In this document: positions 1 through 7,540 of the stretch, one piece after another
Layout: each line of letters begins with the position of its first letter
How positions within the stretch are numbered: position 1 is the stretch's first letter
Assembly (NCBI GenBank): GCA_900552295.1
Contig: URZB01000019.1
Span: forward strand, 1-12,958
Length of the DNA stretch: 12,958 nt
Source: an uncultured Collinsella sp.
GTDB taxonomy: Bacteria > Actinomycetota > Coriobacteriia > Coriobacteriales > Coriobacteriaceae
Direction of reading: 5' to 3'
Position numbers and translations under genes: made by a program
Notes under the pieces: generated by a model
Seen by the model: the letters and a program-made list of their open reading frames with translations, nothing else
Database searches by the model: none
What the model was told of the DNA's origin: nothing

Positions 1-49
1 ACGAGATGTAGCTCCGTCTCGTGGGCTCGGAGATGTGTATAAGAGACAG
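1..49 (+). other. Illumina Nextera i7-side adapter (artefact)
   Basis: Not biological sequence. Bases 31-49 are the 19-bp Tn5 mosaic end, 16-30 the Nextera read-2 primer portion, 8-15 (GTAGCTCC) an 8-base i7 index, and 1-7 the end of the P7 primer. The index reads GGAGCTAC on the other strand, which from memory is Nextera XT index N718. Genomic sequence starts at base 50. The gene at the left edge is therefore truncated by library and assembly, not by biology. Confidence 0.98.
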
Positions 50-686
50 CCTCGTCACAATTATCGCTGATAGCGCGCAGCACTAGGCAATCGACACCAT
101 TCTTGGCCGCGATGTGCGCAATTGCCGCGCCCTCCATCTCGACGCAATCGGCATGCGTGGCCTCAATCGCAGCGTTACGCATGGCGTCACCCGTAACAAA
201 GCGGTCACCCGTGGCGATAGTGCCACACAGGAACTGCTTGGGGTCCTTCTCCGCAGAATTCTCATCCGCCGAGGCATCCACAAATCCATGCTCGGCAAGC
301 ACGGCGGCGGCAACATCAGCCAACGCCGGCGTCGAGACAAACTCCTCGAGTCCCGGCGCCGACTCGGCGATGAGCGCCGTGTCAGTATCGAGATAGCGCA
401 GGCACTTGCCTATAACCACGTCGTTAATATGGAGCTTAGGGTTTAGGCCACCCGCAATGCCCGAAAACACAACGGCCTGCGGGGCATATTTGCTGATGAG
501 ATGCTGCGTTGCCGCCGCGGCGTTTACGGTTCCCATGCCAGCGGTCGTAGCAACAACGGACAAACCGTCGAGCTCGCCGTTGACAACGGTCAAGCCCGCC
601 TCTTGTGCCACACGAGCGCCGTTCAGTTCTTCTTTAATCTGCGCAACCTCTTTTTCGAGTGCACCGATGATTGCGATGGTAGGCAT
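50..686 (-). CDS. mtnN: 5'-methylthioadenosine/S-adenosylhomocysteine nucleosidase (3'-truncated by contig end)
   Basis: Hydrolyses the N-glycosidic bond of methylthioadenosine and S-adenosylhomocysteine, releasing adenine; a cytoplasmic enzyme of methyl-cycle salvage and autoinducer-2 precursor formation. The ATG at 686 opens a frame of 212 codons that runs without a stop into the adapter. Family signatures are visible: IIGALEKEV near the start (Glu13 matches the E. coli general acid Glu12), FSGIAGG at 74-80, VEMEGAAIAH at 182-191 (substrate-binding Met-Glu) and RAISDN at 204-209, whose Asp208 matches catalytic Asp197 of E. coli. E. coli MtnN is about 232 residues, so roughly the last 20 are missing. 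The start is preceded by a purine-rich GGGGGATGGT. It lies 122 bp downstream of pflA in the same direction, so co-transcription is possible but not shown. Confidence 0.95.
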
Positions 687-808
687 ACCATCCCCCAAAC
701 CCGTGAAAACTGCTATCCACGGTATGGTACCAGCATTTTGACTCAACCGCGCAATACGAAGTCGCTAGACCACCGCAGCGCGGGTATCGTAGAGGAGCAA
801 AAGACTTG

Positions 809-1627
809 CTAGCCGATGGCGTTTTTTAGCTCCGCGCGGCGCTTTTTCATGCCGGTCATAACGGCATTACGCAACTCGGGCATGCGCGCGGTATCCATCT
901 GGGGCACGCCCTCGAGCTTATAGGGAATGCCCAGTTGCTCGTACTTGACGACACCCATCGTGTGATACGGCAGCATCTCCAGGCCGACCACGTTATGCCA
1001 CGGGGCAATCAGGCGACCGAGCTTCTCGCACTCCTCCACCGTGTCGGTAATGCCCGGCACCACCACGTGGCGGATAACGACCTTGATCTTGCGACGTGCA
1101 AGCTCATCGCCAAACGCCAGAATGCGTGCGGGATCGCACCCAGTCAGCTTTTTATGCTCGACCGGGTCGGCATGCTTAATATCGAGCAGTACCATGTCGG
1201 TCTCGTTGAGCACGGCATCGAACTTCTCGGGATGCGCGGGATCGAACGCATAGCCGCAGCTATCCAAGCAGGTGTGCACACGACCATCGTGGTTATTGTG
1301 CATGGCGTGGAACAGGTCGGCCAAAAACTCAGGCTGCAGGAGCGGCTCGCCGCCGGACACCGTAATACCACCGCTGCGGTAAAACTCATGGTTACTCTGG
1401 AACTCGTCCATAAGGTGCTCGACGGTCACCATCGTGCCGCCGTTAACCGACCAGGTATCGGGGTTGTGGCAATACGCACAGCGCATGGGGCAGCCTTGGA
1501 CAAACACTACGAAGCGGATGCCGGGTCCGTCGACCGTCCCCATCGTCTCGATTGAATGCACGCGGCCAAGGGCAAACGCAGAGTCCTCGGGACGAGCGTC
1601 CACACCCTCAAGCGTCATTTCTGCCAT
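809..1627 (-). CDS. pflA: pyruvate formate-lyase activating enzyme (radical SAM)
   Basis: Radical-SAM enzyme that installs the glycyl radical on pyruvate formate-lyase, using a 4Fe-4S cluster and S-adenosylmethionine in the cytoplasm. With the ATG at 1627 it is 272 residues (E. coli PflA is 246). The cluster motif CxxxCxxC is Cys46, Cys50 and Cys53 in GCPMRCAYCHN; SGGEPLLQ at 91-98 is the family's SAM-binding GGE motif; TMGTVDGPGIRFV at 28-40 and MLPYHTMGVVKYE at 218-230 are also characteristic of PflA. A longer frame begins at a TTG at 1657 but has no good ribosome site, whereas AAGGTAG and an upstream AAGGAGAGG precede the ATG at 1627. Its substrate genes lie about 7 kb away on the same strand, behind the fructoside operon, instead of adjacent as is usual. 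A large dyad (1661-1733) sits just upstream and may control it. Confidence 0.96.
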   Translation of the reverse strand: MAEMTLEGVDARPEDSAFALGRVHSIETMGTVDGPGIRFVVFVQGCPMRCAYCHNPDTWSVNGGTMVTVEHLMDEFQSNHEFYRSGGITVSGGEPLLQPEFLADLFHAMHNNHDGRVHTCLDSCGYAFDPAHPEKFDAVLNETDMVLLDIKHADPVEHKKLTGCDPARILAFGDELARRKIKVVIRHVVVPGITDTVEECEKLGRLIAPWHNVVGLEMLPYHTMGVVKYEQLGIPYKLEGVPQMDTARMPELRNAVMTGMKKRRAELKNAIG

Positions 1628-1660
1628 TCGCGCTACCTTGCCTCTCCTTGGATGCAACCA

Positions 1661-1733
1661 ATTAAAATGCCAGAGCCATTCTAGCCCATGTGCTTGCGTT
1701 TAAACGTCTCGGGCTAGAATGGCACGTTTTAAT
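1661..1733. promoter_or_regulatory. large dyad between degV and pflA (terminator/attenuator or operator)
   Basis: Perfect 13-bp arms GCCATTCTAGCCC (1675-1687) and GGGCTAGAATGGC (1711-1723) are flanked by a second perfect pair ATTAAAA (1661-1667) and TTTTAAT (1727-1733). The 23-nt loop contains the palindrome CGTTTAAACG. Read on the minus strand, the stem is followed after a few bases by CATTTTAATT, so it could terminate degV transcription. Each arm also contains TAGAAT, a good -10 hexamer, on both strands, so it could equally be a promoter/operator for pflA, whose start is only 34 bp further on. Sequence alone does not decide between these. Confidence 0.6.
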
Positions 1734-1801
1734 CTATCCCCCATCACCATGGCTGGGGTCTACGTCGAGATGTCAGGCTGAAGAACGCTCGCCTGCGGCC
1801 T

Positions 1802-2656
1802 TTACGCTTTAAGCGTGAGCACCGCACCGAAGGCGGTCGGGCCGCAGTGGCTCGAGATGACGCCGCCGACCTGAGTCCAGGTAATGTCCTTAAAGCCCAG
1901 GTCGTGCGCATAGACTTCCATGTCGTCGCGCAGCTCCTGGGAAAGGCCTACCGAATACGCCAGGCCAATGTGCGAGTAGTCGATCTCGCCCTTCGCAACC
2001 ATGTGGTCAATAAAGGCGCGGGCGCACTTGAGCATAGAGCCGCGGAACTTCTTGGTCGCCACGAACTTGCCGCCCGTCACCTCAATGCAGGGCTTAATCT
2101 TGAGCAGATGTGCGCCAAGGAATGCGACGTTGGACAAGCGACCGCCCGCCTTAAGGAAGGCAAGATCGGTAGGAACAAAGCCCAGCAGCACGCGGTCCAT
2201 GACGGAGTTCGCGAAGGCGAAGATCTCGTCGACGGTGGCATCGGGGTGAGCCTCGATGTATTTGGCGGTCTCGACGACAACAAGCGACTGGCCCACCGAG
2301 ACAAAACGCGTGTCCATGGAGTAGACGTAGTCGCGACCCTTGGCGGCGATCTTCGATGATTGATGCGAGCAGGTCGTGGCCTCGGAATATGCAAGATGCA
2401 GAATGGTCGCGTCGGGTTGCTCGGCATGGATGCGGTCGTACACATGCGCAAAATCTGCCGGCGCACAGCCGCTGGTCTTGGGCATCACGCCAAACTCGTT
2501 GCAGCGCGAATAAATCTCGAGCGGATCGATCGAGCCGTCCTCGACGGTCTCGTCACCAATCGTGACATGCATAGGCACGCGCACGATGCCGTAGCGCTCG
2601 CAGAGCTCTGGCGTCACATCCGAACCAGATTCAACCACGATTATGTACTTGCCCAT
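1802..2656 (-). CDS. DegV family (FakB-like) fatty-acid-binding protein
   Basis: DegV proteins bind a single fatty acid and, as FakB, present it to the kinase FakA for acyl-phosphate formation in phospholipid synthesis. The 284-residue product is of normal family length. It begins MGKYIIVVESGSDV, the usual start with the ligand-site Ser/Asp, and shows TSGCAPADF (61-69, at the position of the common TSQPS motif), SMDTRFVSVGQ (113-123), LKAGGRLSN (168-176) and SSHCGPTAFG (268-277). A GTG at 2701 would add 15 residues, but homologues normally begin at the ATG used here. The Gly-Cys in place of Gln-Pro in the TS motif suggests a different acyl-chain preference. No fakA is in the window. It lies 277 bp behind scrB in the same direction; function in this organism is inferred from family only. 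Confidence 0.9.
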   Translation of the reverse strand: MGKYIIVVESGSDVTPELCERYGIVRVPMHVTIGDETVEDGSIDPLEIYSRCNEFGVMPKTSGCAPADFAHVYDRIHAEQPDATILHLAYSEATTCSHQSSKIAAKGRDYVYSMDTRFVSVGQSLVVVETAKYIEAHPDATVDEIFAFANSVMDRVLLGFVPTDLAFLKAGGRLSNVAFLGAHLLKIKPCIEVTGGKFVATKKFRGSMLKCARAFIDHMVAKGEIDYSHIGLAYSVGLSQELRDDMEVYAHDLGFKDITWTQVGGVISSHCGPTAFGAVLTLKA

Positions 2657-2742
2657 TATTATCACGACCCATCTCGACGTTGGCTTTTTAATATGTGACA
2701 CACGCCCGCCGTCCTGCTACAGAACGACCCCCAAGCGCCAAA

Positions 2743-2781
2743 GAGACGCCGCCCTTTGCACATAACAAAGGACAGCGTCTC
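2743..2781 (-). terminator. hairpin in the scrB-degV gap, possible terminator
   Basis: GAGACGC (2743-2749) pairs with GCGTCTC (2775-2781), and CCTTTG (2753-2758) with CAAAGG (2766-2771), leaving a 3/3 internal loop and a 7-nt apical loop. It lies about 150 nt after the scrB stop and just upstream of degV. No clear U-tract follows on the minus strand, so it may be a rho-dependent or processing structure rather than a classical intrinsic terminator. Confidence 0.4.
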
Positions 2782-2841
2782 CCTGGAAAACTCCGTGCTT
2801 ATCTGAGATTCTACACGGTTTATTAAGGAGTGTTACTTATT

Positions 2842-2872
2842 CCGCAAACGGTCACTATATGCGGTAAGCGGT
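2842..2872 (+). promoter_or_regulatory. pair of CGGYRAACGGT-like boxes downstream of scrB
   Basis: CCGCAAACGGT (2842-2852) and CGGTAAGCGGT (2862-2872) are direct repeats spaced 20 bp start to start. The same pair, with similar sequence between, occurs upstream of the fructoside operon at 7469-7500 (CGGCAAACGGT and CGGTGAACGGT, 21 bp apart). Direct repeats two helical turns apart suggest an unidentified DNA-binding protein. The site lies in the gap before degV. Confidence 0.4.
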
Positions 2873-2933
2873 AGTTGGCCGCGACAACTGCGACACATTC
2901 CGTCCAGCAAATCCAATCGTGCTCCACGCACGG

Positions 2934-4376
2934 TTAATGCACGAGGCGGTAGAAATTCATCGATGCCGCACCCTCGGCGTGCAGCTCCATCGCCGGAACC
3001 GCCGGCGAATAGGTACGGCTCGTAAGTGCCGCCTCGCCGCCATTTGCAAAAATCTCGACCATCGTAGTGTCCGAAAGCGCGCGTAGGTCGCGAAGCTCGC
3101 CGAGCTCAATCGACCTCTGGTCGCGCCCATAGCCTTCGTCACCCATATCGAGGGTAAGCATCCCGTCCGTATAACGCACAAAGACACCCTTGCGGATTTC
3201 GAGCTCGATCACCTGGGCGCCCTCACAGGAAACCACAAGATCAAACAGGCGGCCCGGCTCCTCAACGGTTTCACCGCCTGTCGCGCGAACGCAGTCGCCG
3301 CGCATCCTCTCAATCTCGTGCGCCGGCTGCTGGCAGAGCTTACCATCGCGCATGCTCAGCTCTCGCGGCACCGTCAACGCGCACTGCCACCCGCGCGCCA
3401 CCGTCGGGTTTTCTGCCGTCGCATCGGGGCAACCCGACCATCCGATCATCAAACGCCGGCCTGCAGCATCCTCAAAGGACTGCGGAGCATAGAAATCAAA
3501 ACCGGCATCGACCATCGGGGGCATGCCCTGCCCGACGATTTTAAAGCTCGGCGCCTCCCAATCGGCCTCGATGGGGAACCACACGCACTGATGCGGATTG
3601 CGGTAACGCCAACCATCGGCAGGCACACCCTGCGGGCAGCAAACGAGAATAAGCTCGCCATCAAGCTCAAACAGATCAGGGCACTCCCACATAAAGCCAA
3701 ACTTCTCGCCCAGCTCAATGCGCGTCGCATAGCTCCAGACCCCTAAATCACGCGAAGTATAGACAAGCACGCAGCCACGGTCGTCTTTCGTACGAGCGCC
3801 CAGAACCATGTAGTAGATACCATCGTGCTCAAGGATCTTGGGGTCGCGCACGTGTGTACCGATATCGTCGGGGTAATCGACTGGTCCAACAGCCATGCGC
3901 TTCTCGCCCAATTCGTCGGGATTCTCGGCAACCATATGAATCTGGTTTTGCTCACGGCCCGTCAACACGTAGTCGTAATCATCGCGGTCAAAATGCTTGA
4001 CGTTGCCGGTATAGAAGTAGTGAATCTTGCCATCACGTACAAAGGCAGAACCAGAATACGCTCCGCTCGAATCCAAATCGGAATCGGGGAACAGCACGGG
4101 GCCGTGATTCTCGTACGTCACAAAATCCTTTGTCGTCAGATGGTTCCAAAGCACTGGACCGCCATGCGCAGCATCGAACGGATCGTATTGATGATAGATG
4201 TGATACGTATCACCAATCTGAACCAAACCGTTGGGGTCGTTGAGCCAGCCAAGCTCAGGCTCCACATGGAACAGAAGCCTATCGGGGTCGGACGCGATGC
4301 GAGCCGCCGTCTCATCCTGTCCGACACGCCACTGCTCATAGTCCGCGCGTGTCACCTTGTTTTTTTGATTTAACAT
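2934..4376 (-). CDS. scrB: GH32 sucrose-6-phosphate hydrolase / beta-fructosidase
   Basis: Cytoplasmic invertase expected to hydrolyse sucrose-6-phosphate delivered by the adjacent PTS into glucose-6-phosphate and fructose. The 480-residue protein has no signal peptide. All three GH32 catalytic motifs are intact: WLNDPNG at 44-50 (nucleophile Asp47), RDPK at 177-180 (transition-state Asp178) and WECPDLF at 230-236 (acid/base Glu231). FYAPQSF (295-301) and EIFANGGEAALTSR (441-454, C-terminal beta-sandwich) are also typical. It is the last gene of the operon, 101 bp after scrA. The ATG at 4376 lacks a strong Shine-Dalgarno; a very stable hairpin (4401-4438) sits shortly upstream and may affect its translation or mRNA stability. 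Substrate could be another fructoside phosphate, but sucrose-6-phosphate is most likely given the PTS. Confidence 0.93.
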   Translation of the reverse strand: MLNQKNKVTRADYEQWRVGQDETAARIASDPDRLLFHVEPELGWLNDPNGLVQIGDTYHIYHQYDPFDAAHGGPVLWNHLTTKDFVTYENHGPVLFPDSDLDSSGAYSGSAFVRDGKIHYFYTGNVKHFDRDDYDYVLTGREQNQIHMVAENPDELGEKRMAVGPVDYPDDIGTHVRDPKILEHDGIYYMVLGARTKDDRGCVLVYTSRDLGVWSYATRIELGEKFGFMWECPDLFELDGELILVCCPQGVPADGWRYRNPHQCVWFPIEADWEAPSFKIVGQGMPPMVDAGFDFYAPQSFEDAAGRRLMIGWSGCPDATAENPTVARGWQCALTVPRELSMRDGKLCQQPAHEIERMRGDCVRATGGETVEEPGRLFDLVVSCEGAQVIELEIRKGVFVRYTDGMLTLDMGDEGYGRDQRSIELGELRDLRALSDTTMVEIFANGGEAALTSRTYSPAVPAMELHAEGAASMNFYRLVH

Positions 4377-4400
4377 CGCCGTTGACTTTCTCGTCTATGG

Positions 4401-4438
4401 GGAAGGACGCTCGACTCACACGAGTCGAACGCCCTTCC
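4401..4438 (-). promoter_or_regulatory. stable intercistronic hairpin between scrA and scrB
   Basis: Two 17-nt arms (4401-4417 and 4422-4438) flank a 4-nt loop. In the minus-strand transcript all 17 positions pair, two of them as G-U wobbles. No U-tract follows, and scrB starts only 25 nt later. An mRNA-processing or stabilising element that sets the ratio of transporter to hydrolase is more likely than a terminator. The G-U pairs also make it more stable as minus-strand RNA than a perfect dyad reading would show. Confidence 0.6.
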
Positions 4439-4477
4439 TCAAATGGACTTATCCTCAGATTACACTGAACGGCTCAA

Positions 4478-5929
4478 CTAGAAGCTAACGTCGAAGCCAG
4501 CGCCAGCGCCCTCTTCATCGGTGGTCGGCACGCCCTTTGCCTTGTTGTAGGCAAAGATCAAGACGATCGGCACGATAAAGGCGATGAGATTGCCAGCCAC
4601 ATACCACACGAGGGTCTCGGGCGTGACGATGAGCAGGCCAAGCACGCCGGTCAGACCCTGACCGATAGCGCGCACCTCAAAGAGCTTGACGAAGGCACCG
4701 CCGCAGCCTGCACCGATGCATGCGCAGATGAACGGAATGATCGAATAGCGCATGTTTGCAGCAAAGATAGCGGGCTCGGAGATTCCGACCAGCGTCGGGA
4801 TAAAGGACGACATGCAGATGTTGCGCTCTTTGGAGTGCTTCTTGTGAATGAGGTACATACCGATGGCGCCGCCGCCCTGGGCGATGATGGAAACCGACCA
4901 GATGGCCTGGATGTAGTTGAAGCCAGTCGTGGCAACAAGGTTTGCCTCGATACCCTGGATGAACTGATGCGTACCGGTAACGACGAGCGGCTGCAGGAAC
5001 GCGGCGAAGACAAAGGCACCAAAGACGCCCATCCTGTTGTACAGGATATCGATTACGCCGGCGAGGACGTCACCGATCAGGTTGCCGAGCGGGCCGAACA
5101 CGGTGAACAGGGCGACGTTAGCAAGAATCAGGGTAACGGTCGGGACAAAGACGAACGAAACGACCTCGGGGATGTACTTCTGGGCAATCTTTTCGACCTT
5201 GGCCATAAACCAGGCAGTCAGGATTGCAGGGAATACGCCGCCCTGGAAAGCAACCATGGGAATGGATAGCGGACCAAAGTTCCAATACTCAGCACCCGTC
5301 GGGTCCATAACGAACGTGTTGCGGTTCATAAGGCTCGGGTGAACCATGACGATACCGACGAGGATGCCCAGGATCGGGTTACCGCCAAAACGCTTGACCG
5401 CGCTGTACATAACCAGGACAGGCAGGTAGTCGAACGTGGTGGCGATAATGGCAAAGAAGCTTGCGAGGTTCTTGAGGAACTCGCTGTGATCGGCGAGGCT
5501 GCCTTCCATGCCAAAGAGGCCGTTGGCAACGATCAGCGACTTAAGGCCGATGATGATTGCAGCGCCGACGAAGGCGGGAATGATGGGGATAAAGATGTCC
5601 GAGAATACCTTGAGGACCGAGAAGAACTTGCCCTTCTTGTCCGCCTCAGCGCCCTTGACCTCGGAAGCACTGATCTCCTTAACGCCCGTCAGAGCCATAA
5701 ACTCATCGTAAACCTTGTTGACGGTACCGGTACCGAAGATGATCATGAGCTGGCCGCTGTTGTACAGCACGCCCTTGACGCCATCGATGTTCTCGAGCTC
5801 GGCCTTGTTGTATTTGCTCGTATCCTTGAGCACCAGACGCAGACGGGTCACGCAATGCGTGGCGCCCTCGATGTTCTCCAGTCCGCCGACGTTGTCGACG
5901 ACTTGCTGGGAAACTGCCTTGTAGTCCAT
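4478..5929 (-). CDS. scrA: PTS system sucrose-type EIIBC component
   Basis: Membrane permease of the phosphoenolpyruvate phosphotransferase system, which imports and phosphorylates a disaccharide. The 483-residue product has an EIIB domain at about 1-80 with phosphorylated Cys26 in THCVTRLR, a linker, and an EIIC domain with multiple membrane segments from about 105 to 460. EIIC signatures include VVTGTHQF (316-323) and GISEPAIFAANMRY (382-395), the latter equivalent to the GITEP substrate motif. There is no EIIA domain, as in many sucrose systems that borrow the glucose EIIA. An ATG four codons upstream (5941) exists, but GGAG lies 6 nt before the ATG at 5929, and EIIB proteins usually begin MDYK. 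It sits between two GH32 genes, which supports a fructoside substrate; trehalose or beta-glucoside PTS are less likely on that context. Confidence 0.93.
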   Translation of the reverse strand: MDYKAVSQQVVDNVGGLENIEGATHCVTRLRLVLKDTSKYNKAELENIDGVKGVLYNSGQLMIIFGTGTVNKVYDEFMALTGVKEISASEVKGAEADKKGKFFSVLKVFSDIFIPIIPAFVGAAIIIGLKSLIVANGLFGMEGSLADHSEFLKNLASFFAIIATTFDYLPVLVMYSAVKRFGGNPILGILVGIVMVHPSLMNRNTFVMDPTGAEYWNFGPLSIPMVAFQGGVFPAILTAWFMAKVEKIAQKYIPEVVSFVFVPTVTLILANVALFTVFGPLGNLIGDVLAGVIDILYNRMGVFGAFVFAAFLQPLVVTGTHQFIQGIEANLVATTGFNYIQAIWSVSIIAQGGGAIGMYLIHKKHSKERNICMSSFIPTLVGISEPAIFAANMRYSIIPFICACIGAGCGGAFVKLFEVRAIGQGLTGVLGLLIVTPETLVWYVAGNLIAFIVPIVLIFAYNKAKGVPTTDEEGAGAGFDVSF

Positions 5930-5974
5930 GTTCCTCTCCATTCCTTTTCTAAATCATAAAACGGTTCGTTGCCG

Positions 5975-7357
5975 CTACAGAGACGCGATCGTTGCGTTTG
6001 CGCACTTGAGCGCACCGTCGGTGACGGTAAGCGCCACACCCTGGCCCTGCTTGTTGCAGAAGCGAGCGTTGAGCGCAACATCATCGACAAAGATGGTCGC
6101 GATGTCGTCGTCGACGACCAGACGCACATGGTGAGTGCCCTCGCCCTTAAAGAACAACGGACGCTCGAGGCCCATGTTGTTGACCTGGAACCACGGGTAC
6201 TGGGGAGCCGGCGTGAACTCGAGCTTGCCCTCGCGCAGGTTGGCGCGGAACTCATAGGCAAGACCGGTCTCGGCGTCCTCGGCGAACTTGACCGAGAAGC
6301 CGGCAGCGTTACCGCCGAGCTCAATGTCGGCATCGAGCAAGTAGGTGGAGCCGGCATCCGCGGCGAGCACCTGCTCGACCTTGCCCGACTCGCAGGAAAG
6401 CTCAAAGGTCTCGACTGCCTTAGCCTCGCCAAAGGCGCCAAGCATGCTGTCGGGGAGCTTGGTGCCGAGCGTTCCGTCGGCACGCTGAACGATCTCGAGG
6501 GGCATAAAGGTGCCACCCCATAGGTAAGAGCTGGGGTCGCCGCCCTCGTCACGCGTAGGAACCCAACCAAAGAGAACGCGACGCTCGCCATCGAATGCGG
6601 TGCGAGCGGCGTAGTACGCGCGGCCGTCGAAGGAGTCGTCAGCGGGGGTAATCCAAGGACCGTTGATGGACTTGGACATGCGGTAACGGGTCTTGTTGCC
6701 GTCGCTGTACTCGGAAAAGACGAGGTACCACCAGTCGCCCATCTTAAAGAGATCAGGCATCTCAAACATGGTGTACAGGCCCGGGTTCCACCAGTCGCCC
6801 TGGAACTCCCAGTTGGTCAGATCCTTGGAGGTGAACTTGACCAGGCGGCCGGTCATCAGACGCTTGTCCTCGCCCACACGCGTGCCGAGGATGAGCATGT
6901 ACTCTTCGTTCTCCTCATCCCAAAGCACAAAGGGATCGCGCCAGTTGCGGTCATCGTAACCCTCCTGGGGCGGAAGCAGCGTCTCGGCGATGTTCTTCTC
7001 CCACTTGACGGCGTCGTCGCTCGTTGCGTGAAGAAGAACCTGCTTCATCAAACGTGCGCGGACCTTATCGCGATTGCAACCAGTGTAGAGCGCATGGTAC
7101 TTGTCGCCCACCTTAAACACCGTGCCGGCATAAATGTACTGGTCGACTTCCTCGTCGCCGCCGCGCTCAAGGCTCTCGCCAAAGTCCTTGTAGTTGACGA
7201 AATCCTTGGTCGTAGCGAGTGCCCAGCCAAACGGCTCTCCGAAAGGTTCGGGGTTACGCGTGTCACGCTGATGATAGAGATAGAACGTGCCGTCCTCGCC
7301 GTACGGCATGATGTCGCCTACCCAAATTCCCTCAGGCTGGTAATACACCTTGTGCAT
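5975..7357 (-). CDS. divergent GH32-like glycoside hydrolase
   Basis: A five-bladed beta-propeller plus beta-sandwich enzyme related to GH32 invertases and fructanases; 460 residues, no signal peptide. The usual W-M-N-D-P-N-G nucleophile motif is replaced by WVGDIMPY (12-19): Asp15 remains but the Asn and Pro-Asn-Gly do not. RDPF (140-143, Asp141) and MFEMPDLF (197-204, Glu199) keep the transition-state and acid/base positions, with Met in place of the common Cys. The C-terminal part from about 310 resembles a GH32 sandwich domain. It is first in the operon, 45 bp before scrA. A GTG at 7375 is possible, but AAAGGAAG lies upstream of the ATG at 7357 at ideal spacing. Likely acts on a fructoside other than sucrose-6-phosphate, or on a longer or modified one; the substrate is unknown. 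Confidence 0.85.
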   Translation of the reverse strand: MHKVYYQPEGIWVGDIMPYGEDGTFYLYHQRDTRNPEPFGEPFGWALATTKDFVNYKDFGESLERGGDEEVDQYIYAGTVFKVGDKYHALYTGCNRDKVRARLMKQVLLHATSDDAVKWEKNIAETLLPPQEGYDDRNWRDPFVLWDEENEEYMLILGTRVGEDKRLMTGRLVKFTSKDLTNWEFQGDWWNPGLYTMFEMPDLFKMGDWWYLVFSEYSDGNKTRYRMSKSINGPWITPADDSFDGRAYYAARTAFDGERRVLFGWVPTRDEGGDPSSYLWGGTFMPLEIVQRADGTLGTKLPDSMLGAFGEAKAVETFELSCESGKVEQVLAADAGSTYLLDADIELGGNAAGFSVKFAEDAETGLAYEFRANLREGKLEFTPAPQYPWFQVNNMGLERPLFFKGEGTHHVRLVVDDDIATIFVDDVALNARFCNKQGQGVALTVTDGALKCANATIASL

Positions 7358-7399
7358 CCGAGACTTCCTTTCCACGACATACTAACTCGGTACAATGGC

Positions 7400-7428
7400 A
7401 AGATATGTCAATCGTTTTCATATGTCAA
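7400..7428 (-). promoter_or_regulatory. predicted promoter of the fructoside operon
   Basis: On the minus strand a perfect -35 TTGACA (7428-7423) is followed after exactly 17 bp by TATCTT (7405-7400), four of six matches to the -10 consensus. Transcription would start near 7393, giving a leader of about 36 nt. A second TTGACA lies inside the spacer. Both are covered by the operator pair, consistent with steric repression. Confidence 0.6.
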
Positions 7429-7438
7429 ACGTTTTCAC
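7405..7438 (+). promoter_or_regulatory. tandem LacI-type operators over the fructoside promoter
   Basis: Two abutting 17-bp sites, ATGTCAATCGTTTTCAT (7405-7421) and ATGTCAAACGTTTTCAC (7422-7438), share a central CG and differ at two positions. Both resemble the operator before the LacI gene (8571-8587). They cover the -35 and spacer of the predicted promoter. Their centres are 17 bp apart. Confidence 0.75.
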
Positions 7439-7467
7439 ACCAATACGTCTTTTCGCAGTTCCAGTCG

Positions 7468-7500
7468 TCGGCAAACGGTTGACATATGCCGGTGAACGGT
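7468..7500. promoter_or_regulatory. third operator-like site and CGGYRAACGGT box pair
   Basis: Read on the minus strand, 7485-7468 gives ATGTCAACCGTTTGCCGA, with a left half matching the two operators downstream, so it may be an auxiliary repressor site. The same bases also form the first of two direct boxes, CGGCAAACGGT (7469-7479) and CGGTGAACGGT (7490-7500), which recur after scrB and upstream of pflB. Which of the two readings is functional cannot be told from sequence. Confidence 0.45.
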
Positions 7501-7540
7501 CATCAGAGGCGTTTGAGGAATTCTTTTGGCACGGGATGAA

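Noticed and set aside
5848..6765. 305-codon minus-strand frame overlapping the divergent GH32 and scrA
   Set aside because: A Ser/Arg/Pro-rich shadow frame of two genes with clear family motifs on the same strand.
7405..7438. CcpA cre site
   Set aside because: The core resembles cre, but the outer bases fit the 18-bp ATGTCAAACGTTTGACAT pattern better, and the same site precedes the local LacI gene. A cre role is not excluded.
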